A stretch of DNA of 64,000 nt from Polynucleobacter sp. JS-JIR-II-b4 (GCF_018687815.1 NZ_CP061306.1:1302001-1366000), one strand, 5' to 3'. Counted from the first letter of the stretch, positions 14,228 to 23,929 are shown. The notes: generated from the letters alone by a model not told the origin. Program-made: numbers and translations.

Positions 14228-14257
14228 ATAGTAGGCCAATGGCCTACACTTTGTCAA
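14228..14257 (-). promoter_or_regulatory. Promoter of the brnT toxin-antitoxin module
   Basis: On the minus strand a perfect -35 TTGACA (14257-14252), an 18-base spacer and -10 TACTAT (14233-14228), followed 7 bases later by the brnT ATG. Confidence 0.75.
14231..14247. promoter_or_regulatory. Palindromic operator in the toxin-antitoxin promoter
   Basis: Perfect inverted repeat GTAGGCC-AAT-GGCCTAC inside the -35/-10 spacer and touching the -10. This position fits autorepression by the helix-turn-helix antitoxin. Confidence 0.75.
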
Positions 14258-14274
14258 GTGGCGTCAACATAAAT

Positions 14275-14303
14275 AAAAACGCCTAGCAATGCTAGGCGTT
14301 TTT
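14275..14303. terminator. Bidirectional terminator after hppA, copy 2
   Basis: Same 29 bases as the terminator at 13582-13610 (arms ACGCCTAGC/GCTAGGCGT). On the minus strand it ends hppA transcription 41 bases after the stop. The two copies bracket the toxin-antitoxin module. Confidence 0.88.
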
Positions 14304-14343
14304 ATTGCTGCAGTCTGATTGCTACTGCATTGAACTTCTTTTC

Positions 14344-16404
14344 TTAACGCGAGATCACTGGCAAGAGTGGCACGATGAGCAATGCCACGATATTGATGAT
14401 CTTGATGAGAGGGTTCACGGCAGGACCCGCAGTATCTTTGTAAGGGTCACCTACGGTGTCGCCAGTAACTGCAGCTTTGTGAGCTTCAGAACCTTTTCCG
14501 CCGAAGTTACCTTCCTCGATATATTTCTTCGCGTTGTCCCAAGCACCACCACCGGTACACATCGAAATTGCTACGAATAAGCCAGTCACGATAGTTCCCA
14601 TGAGCAAGCCACCCAATGCAGCAGGTCCTAACAAGAGACCTACGACAACTGGAGCAACCACTGGCAAGAGGGAAGGAACGATCATTTCTTTAATAGCAGC
14701 AGAAGTCAGCATATCGACAGCTTTGCCGTACTCTGGCTTTGCAGTGCCTTCCATGATTCCAGGGATATCACGGAACTGACGGCGCACCTCTTCCACCACA
14801 GCGCCAGCACAACGACCGACCGCTTCCATCGCCATCGCACCAAACAAGTAAGGAATCATGCCGCCGATAAAGAGGCCAATGATGACCATGTGATTGGACA
14901 AGTCAAAAGACACTTGTTGGCCCATGCCCTCTAAAGCATGGGTGTAGTCAGCAAAGAGTACGAGCGATGCCAAACCAGCTGAACCAATTGCATAGCCTTT
15001 AGTAACTGCTTTAGTAGTGTTGCCAACTGCATCCAATGGATCGGTAATATCGCGAACAGATTGTGGCAAGCCTGCCATCTCTGCAATACCACCAGCGTTA
15101 TCTGTAATTGGGCCATATGCATCAAGCGCAACCACAATACCTGCCATGGACAACATGGCTGTTGCTGCAATTGCAATGCCATATAAACCAGCCAACCAAT
15201 ACGCTGCAAAAATCGCCGCACAAACAAAGAGAACTGGATAAGCAGTTGACTTCATCGAAATACCTAAGCCAGCAATGATGTTGGTACCGTGACCTTTGGT
15301 TGAAGCTTCAGCAATATGTTGCACTGGCTTGAACTGGGTACCGGTGTAGTACTCGGTAATCCATACCAAACCTGCTGTAAGCAACAAGCCCACTACGGTT
15401 GAACCAAACAAACGCCATTGGCTGCCAGGGATACCTAATGCATCATCCGGCATGATGAAGTTGGTTACAAAGTAGAAAGCAATCAATGACAAACCACCGG
15501 CAATGATCAGGCCCTTATACAAAGCAGGCATCACATTTTTCATGCCAGGAGTTGCCTTTACAAATGAGCAACCGATGATGGAGGCAATGATAGAAACGCC
15601 GCCCAGCACTAATGGATAAATAATTGCAGCGACTGGTGCGCTAGAAACCATTAAGGATCCCAGCACCATGGTTGCAATCAGCGTGACCGCGTAAGTTTCA
15701 AATAAGTCCGCCGCCATACCTGCGCAATCACCAACGTTGTCGCCAACGTTATCAGCAATCACCGCAGGATTGCGTGGATCATCTTCCGGAATTCCAGCCT
15801 CAACCTTACCGACCAAGTCAGCGCCAACGTCTGCACCCTTAGTAAAGATGCCGCCACCTAAACGAGCAAAGATCGAAATCAAAGAGGAACCGAATGCCAA
15901 ACCAATCAGGGGATGCAATACAGAAGAGAGATCTTGTCCAGCGCCAATCGATACGAGGAACATAAAGAAGAGGCCAACACCCAAGAGACCCAATCCAACT
16001 ACCAACATACCGGTAATAGCACCGCCTTTGAATGCCACATTAAGCGCTTCGTTCATACCCTTGGTGGCCGCTTCCGCTGTCCGCACGTTTGCGCGTACTG
16101 AGACATTCATACCAATGAATCCGCAAGCGCCGGAAAGCACAGCGCCAATGACAAAGCCAATCGCGGTCGCAAAATCAAGGAAGAGCGCCATAAGAATGGC
16201 CAGAACCACCCCAACCACGGCAATCGTTTTATATTGGCGCGACAAATACGCTGCCGCCCCCTGCTGAATTGCCTCAGCAATTTCTTGCATTTTGGCATTA
16301 CCCGTACTTTGCTTCAAAATCCAGCCGCGCATCACAAAACCGTAAATCACGGCCAGGACACCGCACGCCAAGGCAAAATACAAGCCTAAAGTGACATTAC
16401 TCAT
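14344..16404 (-). CDS. hppA: Membrane H+-translocating pyrophosphatase
   Basis: Multi-spanning membrane pump that couples pyrophosphate hydrolysis to proton export. About 15-16 hydrophobic segments are seen. The substrate site carries [20 protein letters not shown] (two adjoining motifs), the signature [11 protein letters not shown], and [19 protein letters not shown]. The segment [10 protein letters not shown] has lysine and threonine at the positions that mark the K+-independent, proton-pumping class; the K+-dependent class has alanine there. Start ATG 16404 with GGGGAG 7 bases upstream gives 686 residues; the longer TTG start overlaps that site. Divergent from soluble pyrophosphatase ppa. 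Confidence 0.95.
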   Translation of the reverse strand: MSNVTLGLYFALACGVLAVIYGFVMRGWILKQSTGNAKMQEIAEAIQQGAAAYLSRQYKTIAVVGVVLAILMALFLDFATAIGFVIGAVLSGACGFIGMNVSVRANVRTAEAATKGMNEALNVAFKGGAITGMLVVGLGLLGVGLFFMFLVSIGAGQDLSSVLHPLIGLAFGSSLISIFARLGGGIFTKGADVGADLVGKVEAGIPEDDPRNPAVIADNVGDNVGDCAGMAADLFETYAVTLIATMVLGSLMVSSAPVAAIIYPLVLGGVSIIASIIGCSFVKATPGMKNVMPALYKGLIIAGGLSLIAFYFVTNFIMPDDALGIPGSQWRLFGSTVVGLLLTAGLVWITEYYTGTQFKPVQHIAEASTKGHGTNIIAGLGISMKSTAYPVLFVCAAIFAAYWLAGLYGIAIAATAMLSMAGIVVALDAYGPITDNAGGIAEMAGLPQSVRDITDPLDAVGNTTKAVTKGYAIGSAGLASLVLFADYTHALEGMGQQVSFDLSNHMVIIGLFIGGMIPYLFGAMAMEAVGRCAGAVVEEVRRQFRDIPGIMEGTAKPEYGKAVDMLTSAAIKEMIVPSLLPVVAPVVVGLLLGPAALGGLLMGTIVTGLFVAISMCTGGGAWDNAKKYIEEGNFGGKGSEAHKAAVTGDTVGDPYKDTAGPAVNPLIKIINIVALLIVPLLPVISR

Positions 16405-16586
16405 GCTTGAACTCCCCAAAGTTAATCATTTGTTAATCTTTATTGTTTTGTATAACTGCACTTAGGTAGACCTGGTTTCCGAAAGCTTTAAACTATGGTC
16501 TTTAAGCTGTATCAGTATGTAACAGAATCACCCCTGCTCTCCCTTGATAGGATCAGGGTATTTACTAATCAATATTCGGAGTATTT

Positions 16587-17123
16587 ATGAGTCTCGAAAA
16601 AGTCAAGCCAGGTAAAAAGATCCCTGAAAGCTTCAACGTCATTATTGAAATCCCAATGAACGCTGATCCAGTGAAGTACGAAGTGGATAAAGAGTCTGGC
16701 GCAATTTTCGTTGACCGTTTTATGGGCACTGCAATGCACTACCCATGTAACTACGGATACATTAATAAAACGATTGCCGGTGATGGCGACCCTGTTGATG
16801 TTCTCGTAATTACTCCATTTCCACTCATTCCAGGTGTTGTTGTTAGCTGCCGTGCAATTGGCATCCTACAAATGGAAGATGAGGCTGGTCAAGACGCTAA
16901 ATTATTGGCCGTTCCAGAAGACAAAATTTTGCCTATCTATACACACTGGCAAAAACCTGAAGACATGAACCCATTGCGTTTGAATCAAATTCAACACTTC
17001 TTCGAGCACTATAAAGATCTCGAAAAAGGTAAATGGGTAAAAGTTAAAGGCTGGGGTGGCGTTGCTGATGCTCATAAAGAAATTCTTGAAGGCATCGAGC
17101 GCTACAACAAAGAGAACAAGTAA
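16587..17123 (+). CDS. ppa: Soluble inorganic pyrophosphatase (family I)
   Basis: Cytoplasmic Mg2+-dependent enzyme hydrolysing pyrophosphate to phosphate. The signature [15 protein letters not shown] (about 67-81) carries the metal-binding aspartates. [17 protein letters not shown] near residue 30 and [15 protein letters not shown] near 150 complete the active site. Length 178 is typical of the bacterial hexameric form. CGGAG lies 7 bases before the ATG. It is divergent from hppA across a 182-base gap, so the cell has both a heat-wasting and an energy-conserving way to remove pyrophosphate. nadE follows on the same strand and itself produces pyrophosphate. Confidence 0.97.
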   Translation: MSLEKVKPGKKIPESFNVIIEIPMNADPVKYEVDKESGAIFVDRFMGTAMHYPCNYGYINKTIAGDGDPVDVLVITPFPLIPGVVVSCRAIGILQMEDEAGQDAKLLAVPEDKILPIYTHWQKPEDMNPLRLNQIQHFFEHYKDLEKGKWVKVKGWGGVADAHKEILEGIERYNKENK

Positions 17124-17154
17124 TTCTTTTATTGAAAAGGCTTTGTGATTCGGA

Positions 17155-18774
17155 GTGAGCACGCAGAAAATTGCCTTAGCCCAAATCAACCCATTACTGG
17201 GTGATTTGGCTGGCAACGCGCAACTCATTCACAAAGCCGCTCTAGATGCCTACTCACAAGGCGCCAAACTCGTAGTCACCCCTGAGCTTTCGCTCACCGG
17301 CTATCCCCCAGAAGACTTACTCCTCCGCCCTGCTTTTATTGAGGCGGCACAATCACAGCTCGAGCTCTTGATGAAAGAGCTAGCTCAGTACTCTGATCTG
17401 ACAGTCATCGTCGGTCACCCCAAACAAACATCTGCAGGTTTGCAAAACTACGCATCTGTTTTACGAAACGGCAAAGTCATTGCGAGCTACGCAAAACAAG
17501 AATTACCTAACCATGAAGTATTTGACGAAGTTCGCTACTTCGTACCTGGTAATCAAGCTTGTGTTTTTGAATGCGAAGGTGTTCGCTATGGATTGATCTT
17601 GTGTGAAGATGCCTGGCATGCAGGTCCCGCTAAACAATCTCATGCTGCTGGCGCACAAGTATTGTTAGTCCCCAACGCCTCTCCTTACCACCTGCAAAAA
17701 GAAGCCTTGCGTATTGAAGTGCTCCGTGGGCATATTGCACAAACCAAAATGCCACTGGTTTACGTCAACGCTGTTGGCGGTCAGGATGAATTAGTTTTTG
17801 ATGGCGGCTCATTTGCATTAAATAGTGATGGCAAAGTCGTGATGGCCATGCCTCAGTTTGAAACCGGCCTAGGCCTTGTTACCGTGACAGCAACTGGCGA
17901 GCTAGAAAAAGGTCTGATCACCCCACCCCAATCCGTTGAGGCACAGGCCTATCAAGCGCTGGTTTTGGGTGTACGTGACTATGTCACCAAAAATCGCTTC
18001 CCTGGCGTGATTATTGGCCTATCTGGCGGTGTAGATTCAGCTTTGGTATTGGCAATTGCCGTGGATGCCTTAGGTGCTGACAAGGTGCGCACCGTCATGA
18101 TGGCCTCTCGCTATACCGCCGATATCTCTTGGATTGATGCACGGGAGATGGCCCAGAACTTAGGCGTGCAATACGACGAGATTCCGATTAGCGGGCCGGT
18201 AGATGCTTTAGAAGCATCTCTAGCGGAGCAATTCAAAGGTTTAACAGTAGACGCCACCGAAGAGAATATTCAGGCACGCGTTCGTGGCACTCTGCTAATG
18301 GCCCTATCTAATAAAACAGGTCGACTTGTTTTGACTACCGGCAATAAGAGTGAAATGGCAGTCGGCTACTGCACACTCTATGGGGATATGGCGGGTGGCT
18401 TTGCAGTCATTAAAGATATCGCCAAGACTTTGGTGTATCGCCTGTGCGCCTATCGCAACAGTATTACGCCAGTGATTCCGGAGCGAATTCTGACCCGCGC
18501 ACCTTCGGCAGAGTTACGTCCAGACCAAAAAGATCAAGATAGCCTGCCCTCTTATGAAGTGCTGGATGGCATTGTTGAGCGCTATATGGAGCAAAACCAA
18601 TCGATTGCTCAAATCATTGCTGCAGGCTTTGATGCCGAGAGCGTAGAAAAAGTAACCCGCTTAATCAAGCTTAATGAATATAAGCGTCGCCAAGCCCCAC
18701 CGGGAGTCCGTGTAACCACTCGTGCCTTTGGCCGCGATTGGCGCTACCCCATTACCTCGCAATTTAGAGCCTAG
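17155..18774 (+). CDS. nadE: Glutamine-dependent NAD+ synthetase
   Basis: Amidates deamido-NAD to NAD using ammonia from glutamine, last step of NAD synthesis. The N-terminal nitrilase-like glutaminase (about 1-260) has catalytic Glu in TPELSLTGYPPEDLLL, a Lys in KQELPNHEVFDE and Cys in LCEDAWH. The C-terminal synthetase has the ATP P-loop GLSGGVDSALV (about 282-292) and TTGNKSEMAVGY. Length 539 is normal for the two-domain form. Start is GTG at 17155, preceded by a weak CGGA. It begins 31 bases after ppa, so co-transcription is likely. Confidence 0.96.
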   Translation: MSTQKIALAQINPLLGDLAGNAQLIHKAALDAYSQGAKLVVTPELSLTGYPPEDLLLRPAFIEAAQSQLELLMKELAQYSDLTVIVGHPKQTSAGLQNYASVLRNGKVIASYAKQELPNHEVFDEVRYFVPGNQACVFECEGVRYGLILCEDAWHAGPAKQSHAAGAQVLLVPNASPYHLQKEALRIEVLRGHIAQTKMPLVYVNAVGGQDELVFDGGSFALNSDGKVVMAMPQFETGLGLVTVTATGELEKGLITPPQSVEAQAYQALVLGVRDYVTKNRFPGVIIGLSGGVDSALVLAIAVDALGADKVRTVMMASRYTADISWIDAREMAQNLGVQYDEIPISGPVDALEASLAEQFKGLTVDATEENIQARVRGTLLMALSNKTGRLVLTTGNKSEMAVGYCTLYGDMAGGFAVIKDIAKTLVYRLCAYRNSITPVIPERILTRAPSAELRPDQKDQDSLPSYEVLDGIVERYMEQNQSIAQIIAAGFDAESVEKVTRLIKLNEYKRRQAPPGVRVTTRAFGRDWRYPITSQFRA

Positions 18775-18794
18775 AACGCTCAGCGGGTCGGTTT

Positions 18795-18824
18795 TTGGTA
18801 GTTCAGAACAGATCTAGGTATGAT
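18795..18824 (+). promoter_or_regulatory. Candidate glnB promoter
   Basis: TTGGTA (18795-18800), 18-base spacer, TATGAT (18819-18824), followed by a strong AGGGGG ribosome binding site before the ATG at 18845. Confidence 0.5.
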
Positions 18825-18835
18825 TACTGAATTAG

Positions 18836-19183
<348 letters not shown>

Positions 19184-19206
19184 TTCAACGAATTAAACCT
19201 GCGAAC

Positions 19207-19233
19207 CTCTCAGGCCATCAACGTAGCTGAGAG
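19207..19233. other. Inverted repeat at the glnB / RodZ-like convergent junction
   Basis: Seven-base arms CTCTCAG (19207-19213) and CTGAGAG (19227-19233) with a 13-base loop and no T run. It overlaps the stop of the minus-strand gene. It may help end transcription from both sides; weak evidence. Confidence 0.3.
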
Positions 19234-20228
19234 TCTGTGGAGTTTGATGGAGCTGCAGGCTGAATCATTTCAGCCGGCTCCAAAATAATTGTCTTACTAG
19301 TTGTATTTCCCACGCGCACCTTTGCACCTTGGTAATACAAATCCACCTGATTTAAACCACCAGTTAAAACCTTTAATGGCGGCTTGCCATAAACACTCGT
19401 ACCAACTCCAGGTTCTAGAGTTTTATTCTGGGTCTTACCTGTAGCATCCACCACACATACTGTTTGCGCAGTCTTTGATTGCAGATAAACCATGTCACCC
19501 GCTTTTTTAGGGGCTTCGGGCCTGTAATTGAGTGCAGATGCATCTGCAGGCGGGCATTCCGCACTAACCGCTAATGGAGTTGTCTCTGGTACTGCTGCTG
19601 GGGCTTGCTTTGCCTCTGCCGGAGCATCTGCCGGGGCAGGCTCTTGTGCTACTTCTTGAATAATCACCACTTCTTCTTTAACCGGTTCGGGAAAAAATAG
19701 GGGGCGCAAGTTCACTACAGAGAAAATCACTGCCGCGCCAATTGCCAACAGTAAGAATAATTTCTTTTTAGGATTTGCAGAAGCAGTTAACTTCACGCGA
19801 TAGTCAACAACACTGTCTGTAATTTTATTAACGTTACTCTTCTGAGGTTTTTGTTTTGCAGCCACCGCTGGTGCAGTTTCTTTTTCTTCTTTGGCGTTCT
19901 CAGCCTTTGTCTTATTTCCTACCGCAGAAGCTTTTGTCTCCAGCTGCAATTTCTCTTCAACATCAGCTGCTTTAACAGGTTGCGCGACACCAGAAAAATC
20001 AAACGCCTCTTCTGGTGTGAGCTTTAGTAAGCCAGCTACTTTTTTTGCTGCCGTGAATTTCACTTGATCGCCATAAAAAGAGCTGATCTCACCATTTTCA
20101 ATCTGCTCAATTTGGCGAACAGAAAGGCAAGCCGTTCCCGAAAGATCTTTCGTGCTGAGGCCAAGGCTTTCTCTGGCCTTAGTAAACGCCTCTTTACGAA
20201 TCTCAGGAAGTTTGACTGGTTTATTCAC
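19218..20228 (-). CDS. RodZ-like helix-turn-helix membrane protein
   Basis: A single-span protein with a RodZ-like plan. The N-terminal Cro/C1-type helix-turn-helix (about 14-70, AFTKARESLGLSTKDLSG and SVRQIEQIENGEI) is followed by a charged linker and one membrane segment at about 152-172 (KLFLLLAIGAAVIFSVVNL). A Pro/Ala-rich stretch and a C-terminal beta domain follow, with KTAQTVCVVDATGKTQNKTL resembling DUF4115. RodZ proper links MreB to cell-wall synthesis, but no mreB or ispG is adjacent and the helix-turn-helix may bind DNA or protein. Start is GTG at 20228. Function is inferred from architecture only. Confidence 0.7.
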   Translation of the reverse strand: MNKPVKLPEIRKEAFTKARESLGLSTKDLSGTACLSVRQIEQIENGEISSFYGDQVKFTAAKKVAGLLKLTPEEAFDFSGVAQPVKAADVEEKLQLETKASAVGNKTKAENAKEEKETAPAVAAKQKPQKSNVNKITDSVVDYRVKLTASANPKKKLFLLLAIGAAVIFSVVNLRPLFFPEPVKEEVVIIQEVAQEPAPADAPAEAKQAPAAVPETTPLAVSAECPPADASALNYRPEAPKKAGDMVYLQSKTAQTVCVVDATGKTQNKTLEPGVGTSVYGKPPLKVLTGGLNQVDLYYQGAKVRVGNTTSKTIILEPAEMIQPAAPSNSTDSQLR

Positions 20229-20306
20229 TACGCAGTAACCATCTCATATGGAATTAATAAGATTGATAGTAATACCAAAATGGGACAAGAGTAATTAGCC
20301 ACAAAG

Positions 20307-20936
20307 CTAGGTGTTTAATGGATGGTTCTCAAGGTTGGATTCAAGATACTTCTTCACCAGCACTTGCAGGGAATCCGCATGCATTTTGTCCATCACCCGA
20401 GCCTTGTGCACCTTAATGGTGGCATCAGTGGTTCCTAGTTTTACGGCAATATCCTTGTTTAGGAGGCCCTTAACAAGCCATCCACATACCTCACGCTCTC
20501 TAGGAGTGAGGCTTTCATAGTCTTTCTTAGCTTCAACATCTAAAGAAACGCGCTTCAACTGACGGCTATCAAAGTCAATTGCGTCTGCCACGGCCTTTAG
20601 TAGCTCCTCTAAATTAAATGGCTTGAATAAGAAATCTAGTGCGCCCCGCTTAAGGCCTTGAACGATTTGATGGGGATGACTTTGACCGCTCACAAATACG
20701 ATAGGAGTCTTGCGACCTAACTTCTGGAGTTTTTCTTGTAAATCAAGGCCGGTCATATCCGGCATCTGCATATCTAACAAGATGACAGCTGGAGATACCG
20801 GAACTGATTTCTCCAAGAAAACGGTAGCAGACGCATAGTCATCGACGAGATAACCTAATTCACGCAGCATTCTAGATAGAGAGATGCGCATCGACTCGTC
20901 ATCATCAATTAGGTATATGTGGCCGACTTTAGTCAT
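20307..20936 (-). CDS. Orphan FixJ/NarL-type response regulator
   Basis: Two-domain regulator: receiver (about 5-120) with acidic pocket DDDE, phospho-acceptor Asp55 in LLDMQMPDMTG and the switch lysine in FLFKPFNLEEL; then a LuxR-type helix-turn-helix (LTPREREVCGWLVKGLLNKDIA, split by a turn, and VHKARVMDKM). This is the FixJ/TtrR arrangement. No sensor kinase gene is in the window, so its input signal is unknown. I start it at ATG 20936; a TTG three codons upstream is possible. No clear ribosome binding site. It lies 78 bases upstream of the RodZ-like gene on the same strand. Confidence 0.88.
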   Translation of the reverse strand: MTKVGHIYLIDDDESMRISLSRMLRELGYLVDDYASATVFLEKSVPVSPAVILLDMQMPDMTGLDLQEKLQKLGRKTPIVFVSGQSHPHQIVQGLKRGALDFLFKPFNLEELLKAVADAIDFDSRQLKRVSLDVEAKKDYESLTPREREVCGWLVKGLLNKDIAVKLGTTDATIKVHKARVMDKMHADSLQVLVKKYLESNLENHPLNT

Positions 20937-20994
20937 TGAATTCAAAGGAAAAAGTGATTGATGACTTAATGTACTGCAGCCTCTTTTACTAAGC

Positions 20995-21014
20995 TATTAG
21001 CTCCTTAGCTAATA
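20995..21014. repeat. Eight-base-arm palindrome upstream of ilvD
   Basis: TATTAGCT-CCTT-AGCTAATA, a perfect hairpin or operator in the 229-base gap between the response regulator and ilvD. A second perfect 12-base palindrome GATGAGCTCATC lies at 21080-21091. Neither has a T run, so protein binding is more likely than termination. Confidence 0.5.
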
Positions 21015-21165
21015 TTTTGATCTAAATCTATGAATTCTTTGGCATTTTCATACTGCAGTGCAACATTTGTAGTAATTATGATGAGCTCATCGATCTAAAG
21101 CACCCTTAACCCATCTCACGGCACAATAGAGCCTTTCGACACAAACCTTTTCTGGAGTAATAAGC

Positions 21166-22857
21166 ATGAAACGCCTTAATGAACGCTCGCGCATGGTCAC
21201 CGAAGGGGTCGCTCGCGCACCTAATCGTTCGATGTATTACGCAATGGGTTACGAAGAAAAGGATTTCGTAAAGCCGATGGTTGGCGTTGCGAACGGCCAC
21301 TCCACTATTACCCCCTGTAATAGTGGTTTACAAAAATTAGCCGATGCTGCTGTTGAAGCTCTAGAAGCAGCCGGTGCAAAAGCACAAGTATTCGGTACAC
21401 CAACTGTTTCCGATGGCATCGGTATGGGCACTGAGGGTATGAAGTACTCCCTAGTGTCACGTGAAGTGATTGCTGACAGTATTGAAGTGTGTGTAAATGG
21501 TCTCTGGCAAGATGGCGTTGTCGTCATTGGTGGTTGCGATAAAAACATGCCAGGCGGCATGATGGCCTTAGCCCGCACTAATGTGCCCGGCATCTATGTC
21601 TATGGCGGCACGATTAAGCCAGGTCATTACAAAGGCAAGGAACTCAATATTGTTTCTGCATTTGAAGCGGTTGGTGAATTTACTTCCGGTCGATTGAGTG
21701 AAGAAGATTTAAAAGGTGTGGAACAACACGCCTGTCCAGGTAGCGGCTCTTGTGGCGGCATGTACACCGCAAACACCATGAGCTCCTCATTTGAGGCTTT
21801 GGGCATGAGCTTGCCCTACTCCTCTACGATGGCGAACGTTGATGCTGAAAAAGTAGCGAGTGCTGCCGAATCAGCGCGCGTACTGGTTGAGGCTGTGAAA
21901 AATAACTTGCGTCCCCGTGACATCATCACCAAGAAGTCCATTGAGAACGCTGTCAGTGTGATCATGGCAGTTGGTGGATCCACAAATGCAGTATTGCATT
22001 TCTTGGCCATCACCAGCGCAGCTGAAATCGACTGGACGATTGATGACTTTGAGCGTATTCGTAAACGCGTTCCTGTGATCGTTGATATGAAGCCATCCGG
22101 CACTTACCTTGCAACTGACTTGCATCAAGCCGGCGGCATTCCACAAGTAATGAAGATTTTGCTTGATGGCGGATTACTTCACGGTGACTGCATGACCATC
22201 ACTGGAAAAACGATTGCTGAAGTACTAAAAGATGTTCCGTCAGTACCGCGCGCTGATCAAAAAGTGATTCGCACCTTAGACAATCCTTTGTACAAACAAG
22301 GTCACTTGGCAATCTTGAAGGGCAATATTTCTCCAGAGGGTTGCGTGGCTAAGATTACCGGCCTCAAGAATCCTTCGATCACTGGCCCAGCCCGTGTGTT
22401 TGATTCTGAAGATGATGCCATGGCAGCCATCATGGCTCAGAAGATCAAGGATGGTGACATTGTTGTGATTCGTTATGAAGGCCCTAAAGGCGGCCCAGGC
22501 ATGCGTGAGATGCTTGCCCCAACCTCTGCTCTTGTAGGACAAGGTCTAGGTGAGTCTGTAGGCCTCATCACTGATGGCCGCTTCTCTGGTGGCACCTGGG
22601 GTATGGTTGTGGGTCACGTAGCTCCTGAAGCCTACGTAGGTGGCACGATTGCTCTCATTCATGAAGGGGACTCGGTAACCATTGATGCCCATCAACTACT
22701 GATTCAATTGAACGTTGATGAAGCAGAAATTGCGAAGCGTCGCGCAGCTTGGGTGCAACCTAAGCCTCGCTACACTCGTGGCTTACTGGCAAAATATGCT
22801 CGCCTTGCAAGTACTGCAAGTAAAGGTGCGGTAACCGACTTGAACTTGGGTGACTAA
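21166..22857 (+). CDS. ilvD: Dihydroxy-acid dehydratase
   Basis: Iron-sulphur enzyme of branched-chain amino-acid synthesis, third common step. Cluster-binding cysteines lie in [21 protein letters not shown] and [17 protein letters not shown]. Downstream motifs are GGSTNAVLH, and [24 protein letters not shown] given as two adjoining motifs. Length 563 matches the family. CTGGAG lies 9 bases before the ATG. Only ilvD of the pathway is here. It ends against the convergent copper module with a terminator between. Confidence 0.97.
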   Translation: MKRLNERSRMVTEGVARAPNRSMYYAMGYEEKDFVKPMVGVANGHSTITPCNSGLQKLADAAVEALEAAGAKAQVFGTPTVSDGIGMGTEGMKYSLVSREVIADSIEVCVNGLWQDGVVVIGGCDKNMPGGMMALARTNVPGIYVYGGTIKPGHYKGKELNIVSAFEAVGEFTSGRLSEEDLKGVEQHACPGSGSCGGMYTANTMSSSFEALGMSLPYSSTMANVDAEKVASAAESARVLVEAVKNNLRPRDIITKKSIENAVSVIMAVGGSTNAVLHFLAITSAAEIDWTIDDFERIRKRVPVIVDMKPSGTYLATDLHQAGGIPQVMKILLDGGLLHGDCMTITGKTIAEVLKDVPSVPRADQKVIRTLDNPLYKQGHLAILKGNISPEGCVAKITGLKNPSITGPARVFDSEDDAMAAIMAQKIKDGDIVVIRYEGPKGGPGMREMLAPTSALVGQGLGESVGLITDGRFSGGTWGMVVGHVAPEAYVGGTIALIHEGDSVTIDAHQLLIQLNVDEAEIAKRRAAWVQPKPRYTRGLLAKYARLASTASKGAVTDLNLGD

Positions 22858-22882
22858 GTTGATAAAGTAAAAGCCTCAAAAG

Positions 22883-22916
22883 AAAAAGCCCCCAGGTAAA
22901 ACTAGGGGCTTTTTTA
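22883..22916. terminator. Terminator between ilvD and the copper module
   Basis: Arms AAAAAGCCCC and GGGGCTTTTT around a 13-base centre that can extend the stem by a few pairs, with A and T runs on both sides. It can serve ilvD and the convergent PCuAC gene. Confidence 0.85.
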
Positions 22917-22938
22917 TTACGTGTACCACCCAATCTAC

Positions 22939-23415
22939 TTAGTGCTTCATGGCTCCAGCACCCATTGCATTAACTGGCATCTTGACCTCAACATCACCTG
23001 CCTTAGCAAACTTCAGCTTCACGGGAACGGTTTCACCTGCAGCTAATGGAGCTTTAATGTTGATAAACATTAAGTGCAAGCCACCAGGTTTTAATTCAAC
23101 AGCGCCACCTGCTGGCACAGCGATATCCCTCACTTGACGCATCTTCATGACATTACCTTCCATTGCCATCTCGTGGAGCTGCACTTCACCTGCAAGAGGT
23201 GAGCTGGCAGAGATCAATTGATCAGCAGCGCCTTTGTTTTCAATCTTCATAAAGCCACCAGCTACCTGCTGTCCAGGAACTGTGGCACGGGTATAGGCAT
23301 CTTCAATTTTGATAGCGTTAGTAGTAACGGTTTTGGAAACGTTTTGCGCCCATGTCGTTCCTACGAAAGCTATCCCTGCAACGGCACACAGTGTTACTAA
23401 TAGTTTTGTCTTCAT
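22939..23415 (-). CDS. Periplasmic copper chaperone PCu(A)C
   Basis: Periplasmic Cu(I) carrier that helps metallate cytochrome oxidase. A signal peptide (about 1-23, cleaved after TWA) is followed by the cupredoxin-like domain with the metal motif LHEMAMEGNVMKMR (about 80-93) and, 20 residues on, GGLHLMFIN. These supply the H(x)nM...HxM ligands. The tail MPVNAMGAGAMKH adds a Met/His-rich end seen in many PCuAC proteins. Length 158. It is the last gene of the five-gene minus-strand module, 37 bases after the TlpA-like gene. Confidence 0.92.
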   Translation of the reverse strand: MKTKLLVTLCAVAGIAFVGTTWAQNVSKTVTTNAIKIEDAYTRATVPGQQVAGGFMKIENKGAADQLISASSPLAGEVQLHEMAMEGNVMKMRQVRDIAVPAGGAVELKPGGLHLMFINIKAPLAAGETVPVKLKFAKAGDVEVKMPVNAMGAGAMKH

Positions 23416-23452
23416 TTATATTCTCCCGGTAATTGATAAGCGATACATTTAA

Positions 23453-23929
23453 TTATGGTTTAACTATCAAAGCATTTTGCAATTGCTGAAAGTCTACTAA
23501 GCCTGTTTTTCTGGTGGCTTTGCCATTTTTATCAATCACTATGGTTGTCGGTGTTTCACCATGCCATTTGGGATCAATTTCATAGCGCAAGCGCTCATCA
23601 AAAGGCGCTGCGACATAATAATTATTGGCCTTATCCAGATTTGCTTTGCTCAACATTTTTTTCATCGACTCGATTGATACATCATCAACCTGAATAAAAA
23701 CTACTTTAGCGCTTGGATTGTTTTTGATAAACAAACCCCACTGCGGCATCTCTTTAACGCAGGATGGGCAAGTCACCCCCCAAAAATTAATAGCTAGAGG
23801 TCCACCATTTGCAGCTTTGATGATGGATTTCCAATCGCCTGCCTGATAAGGCTTCAGAGAAACTGGATCGGCAAAGGTAAACCCAGTCACCGATAAGGCG
23901 AGTATAAAAAAGAGCCAATATCTTTTCAT
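23453..23929 (-). CDS. TlpA-like periplasmic thioredoxin
   Basis: Exported thiol-disulphide protein. A signal peptide (about 1-20, cleaved after TFA) precedes a thioredoxin fold with active site GVTCPSCVKEMP (about 53-64) and the cis-proline strand HGETPTTIVIDKNGK. In copper modules such proteins usually reduce the thiols of copper-binding sites or of PCuAC/Sco partners; that role is inferred here from the neighbours. Length 158. Its start overlaps the stop of the BNR-repeat gene by four bases. Confidence 0.88.
   Translation of the reverse strand: MKRYWLFFILALSVTGFTFADPVSLKPYQAGDWKSIIKAANGGPLAINFWGVTCPSCVKEMPQWGLFIKNNPSAKVVFIQVDDVSIESMKKMLSKANLDKANNYYVAAPFDERLRYEIDPKWHGETPTTIVIDKNGKATRKTGLVDFQQLQNALIVKP

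Noticed and set aside
13582-14303. The duplicated hairpin considered as ends of a transposon
   Set aside because: The copies are self-palindromic terminators with no transposase or recombinase between them; duplication of a terminator explains them better.
15737-16267. A 176-residue open frame on the plus strand inside hppA
   Set aside because: Antisense shadow of a strongly conserved membrane enzyme; the composition (Pro, Thr, Ala, Ser) reflects the reverse complement of hydrophobic codons and there is no start signal.
16405-16586. Promoters for hppA and ppa in their shared gap
   Set aside because: Several AT-rich hexamers can be proposed (for example TTGATA at about 16542) but none has both good hexamers and proper spacing, so no promoter was annotated.
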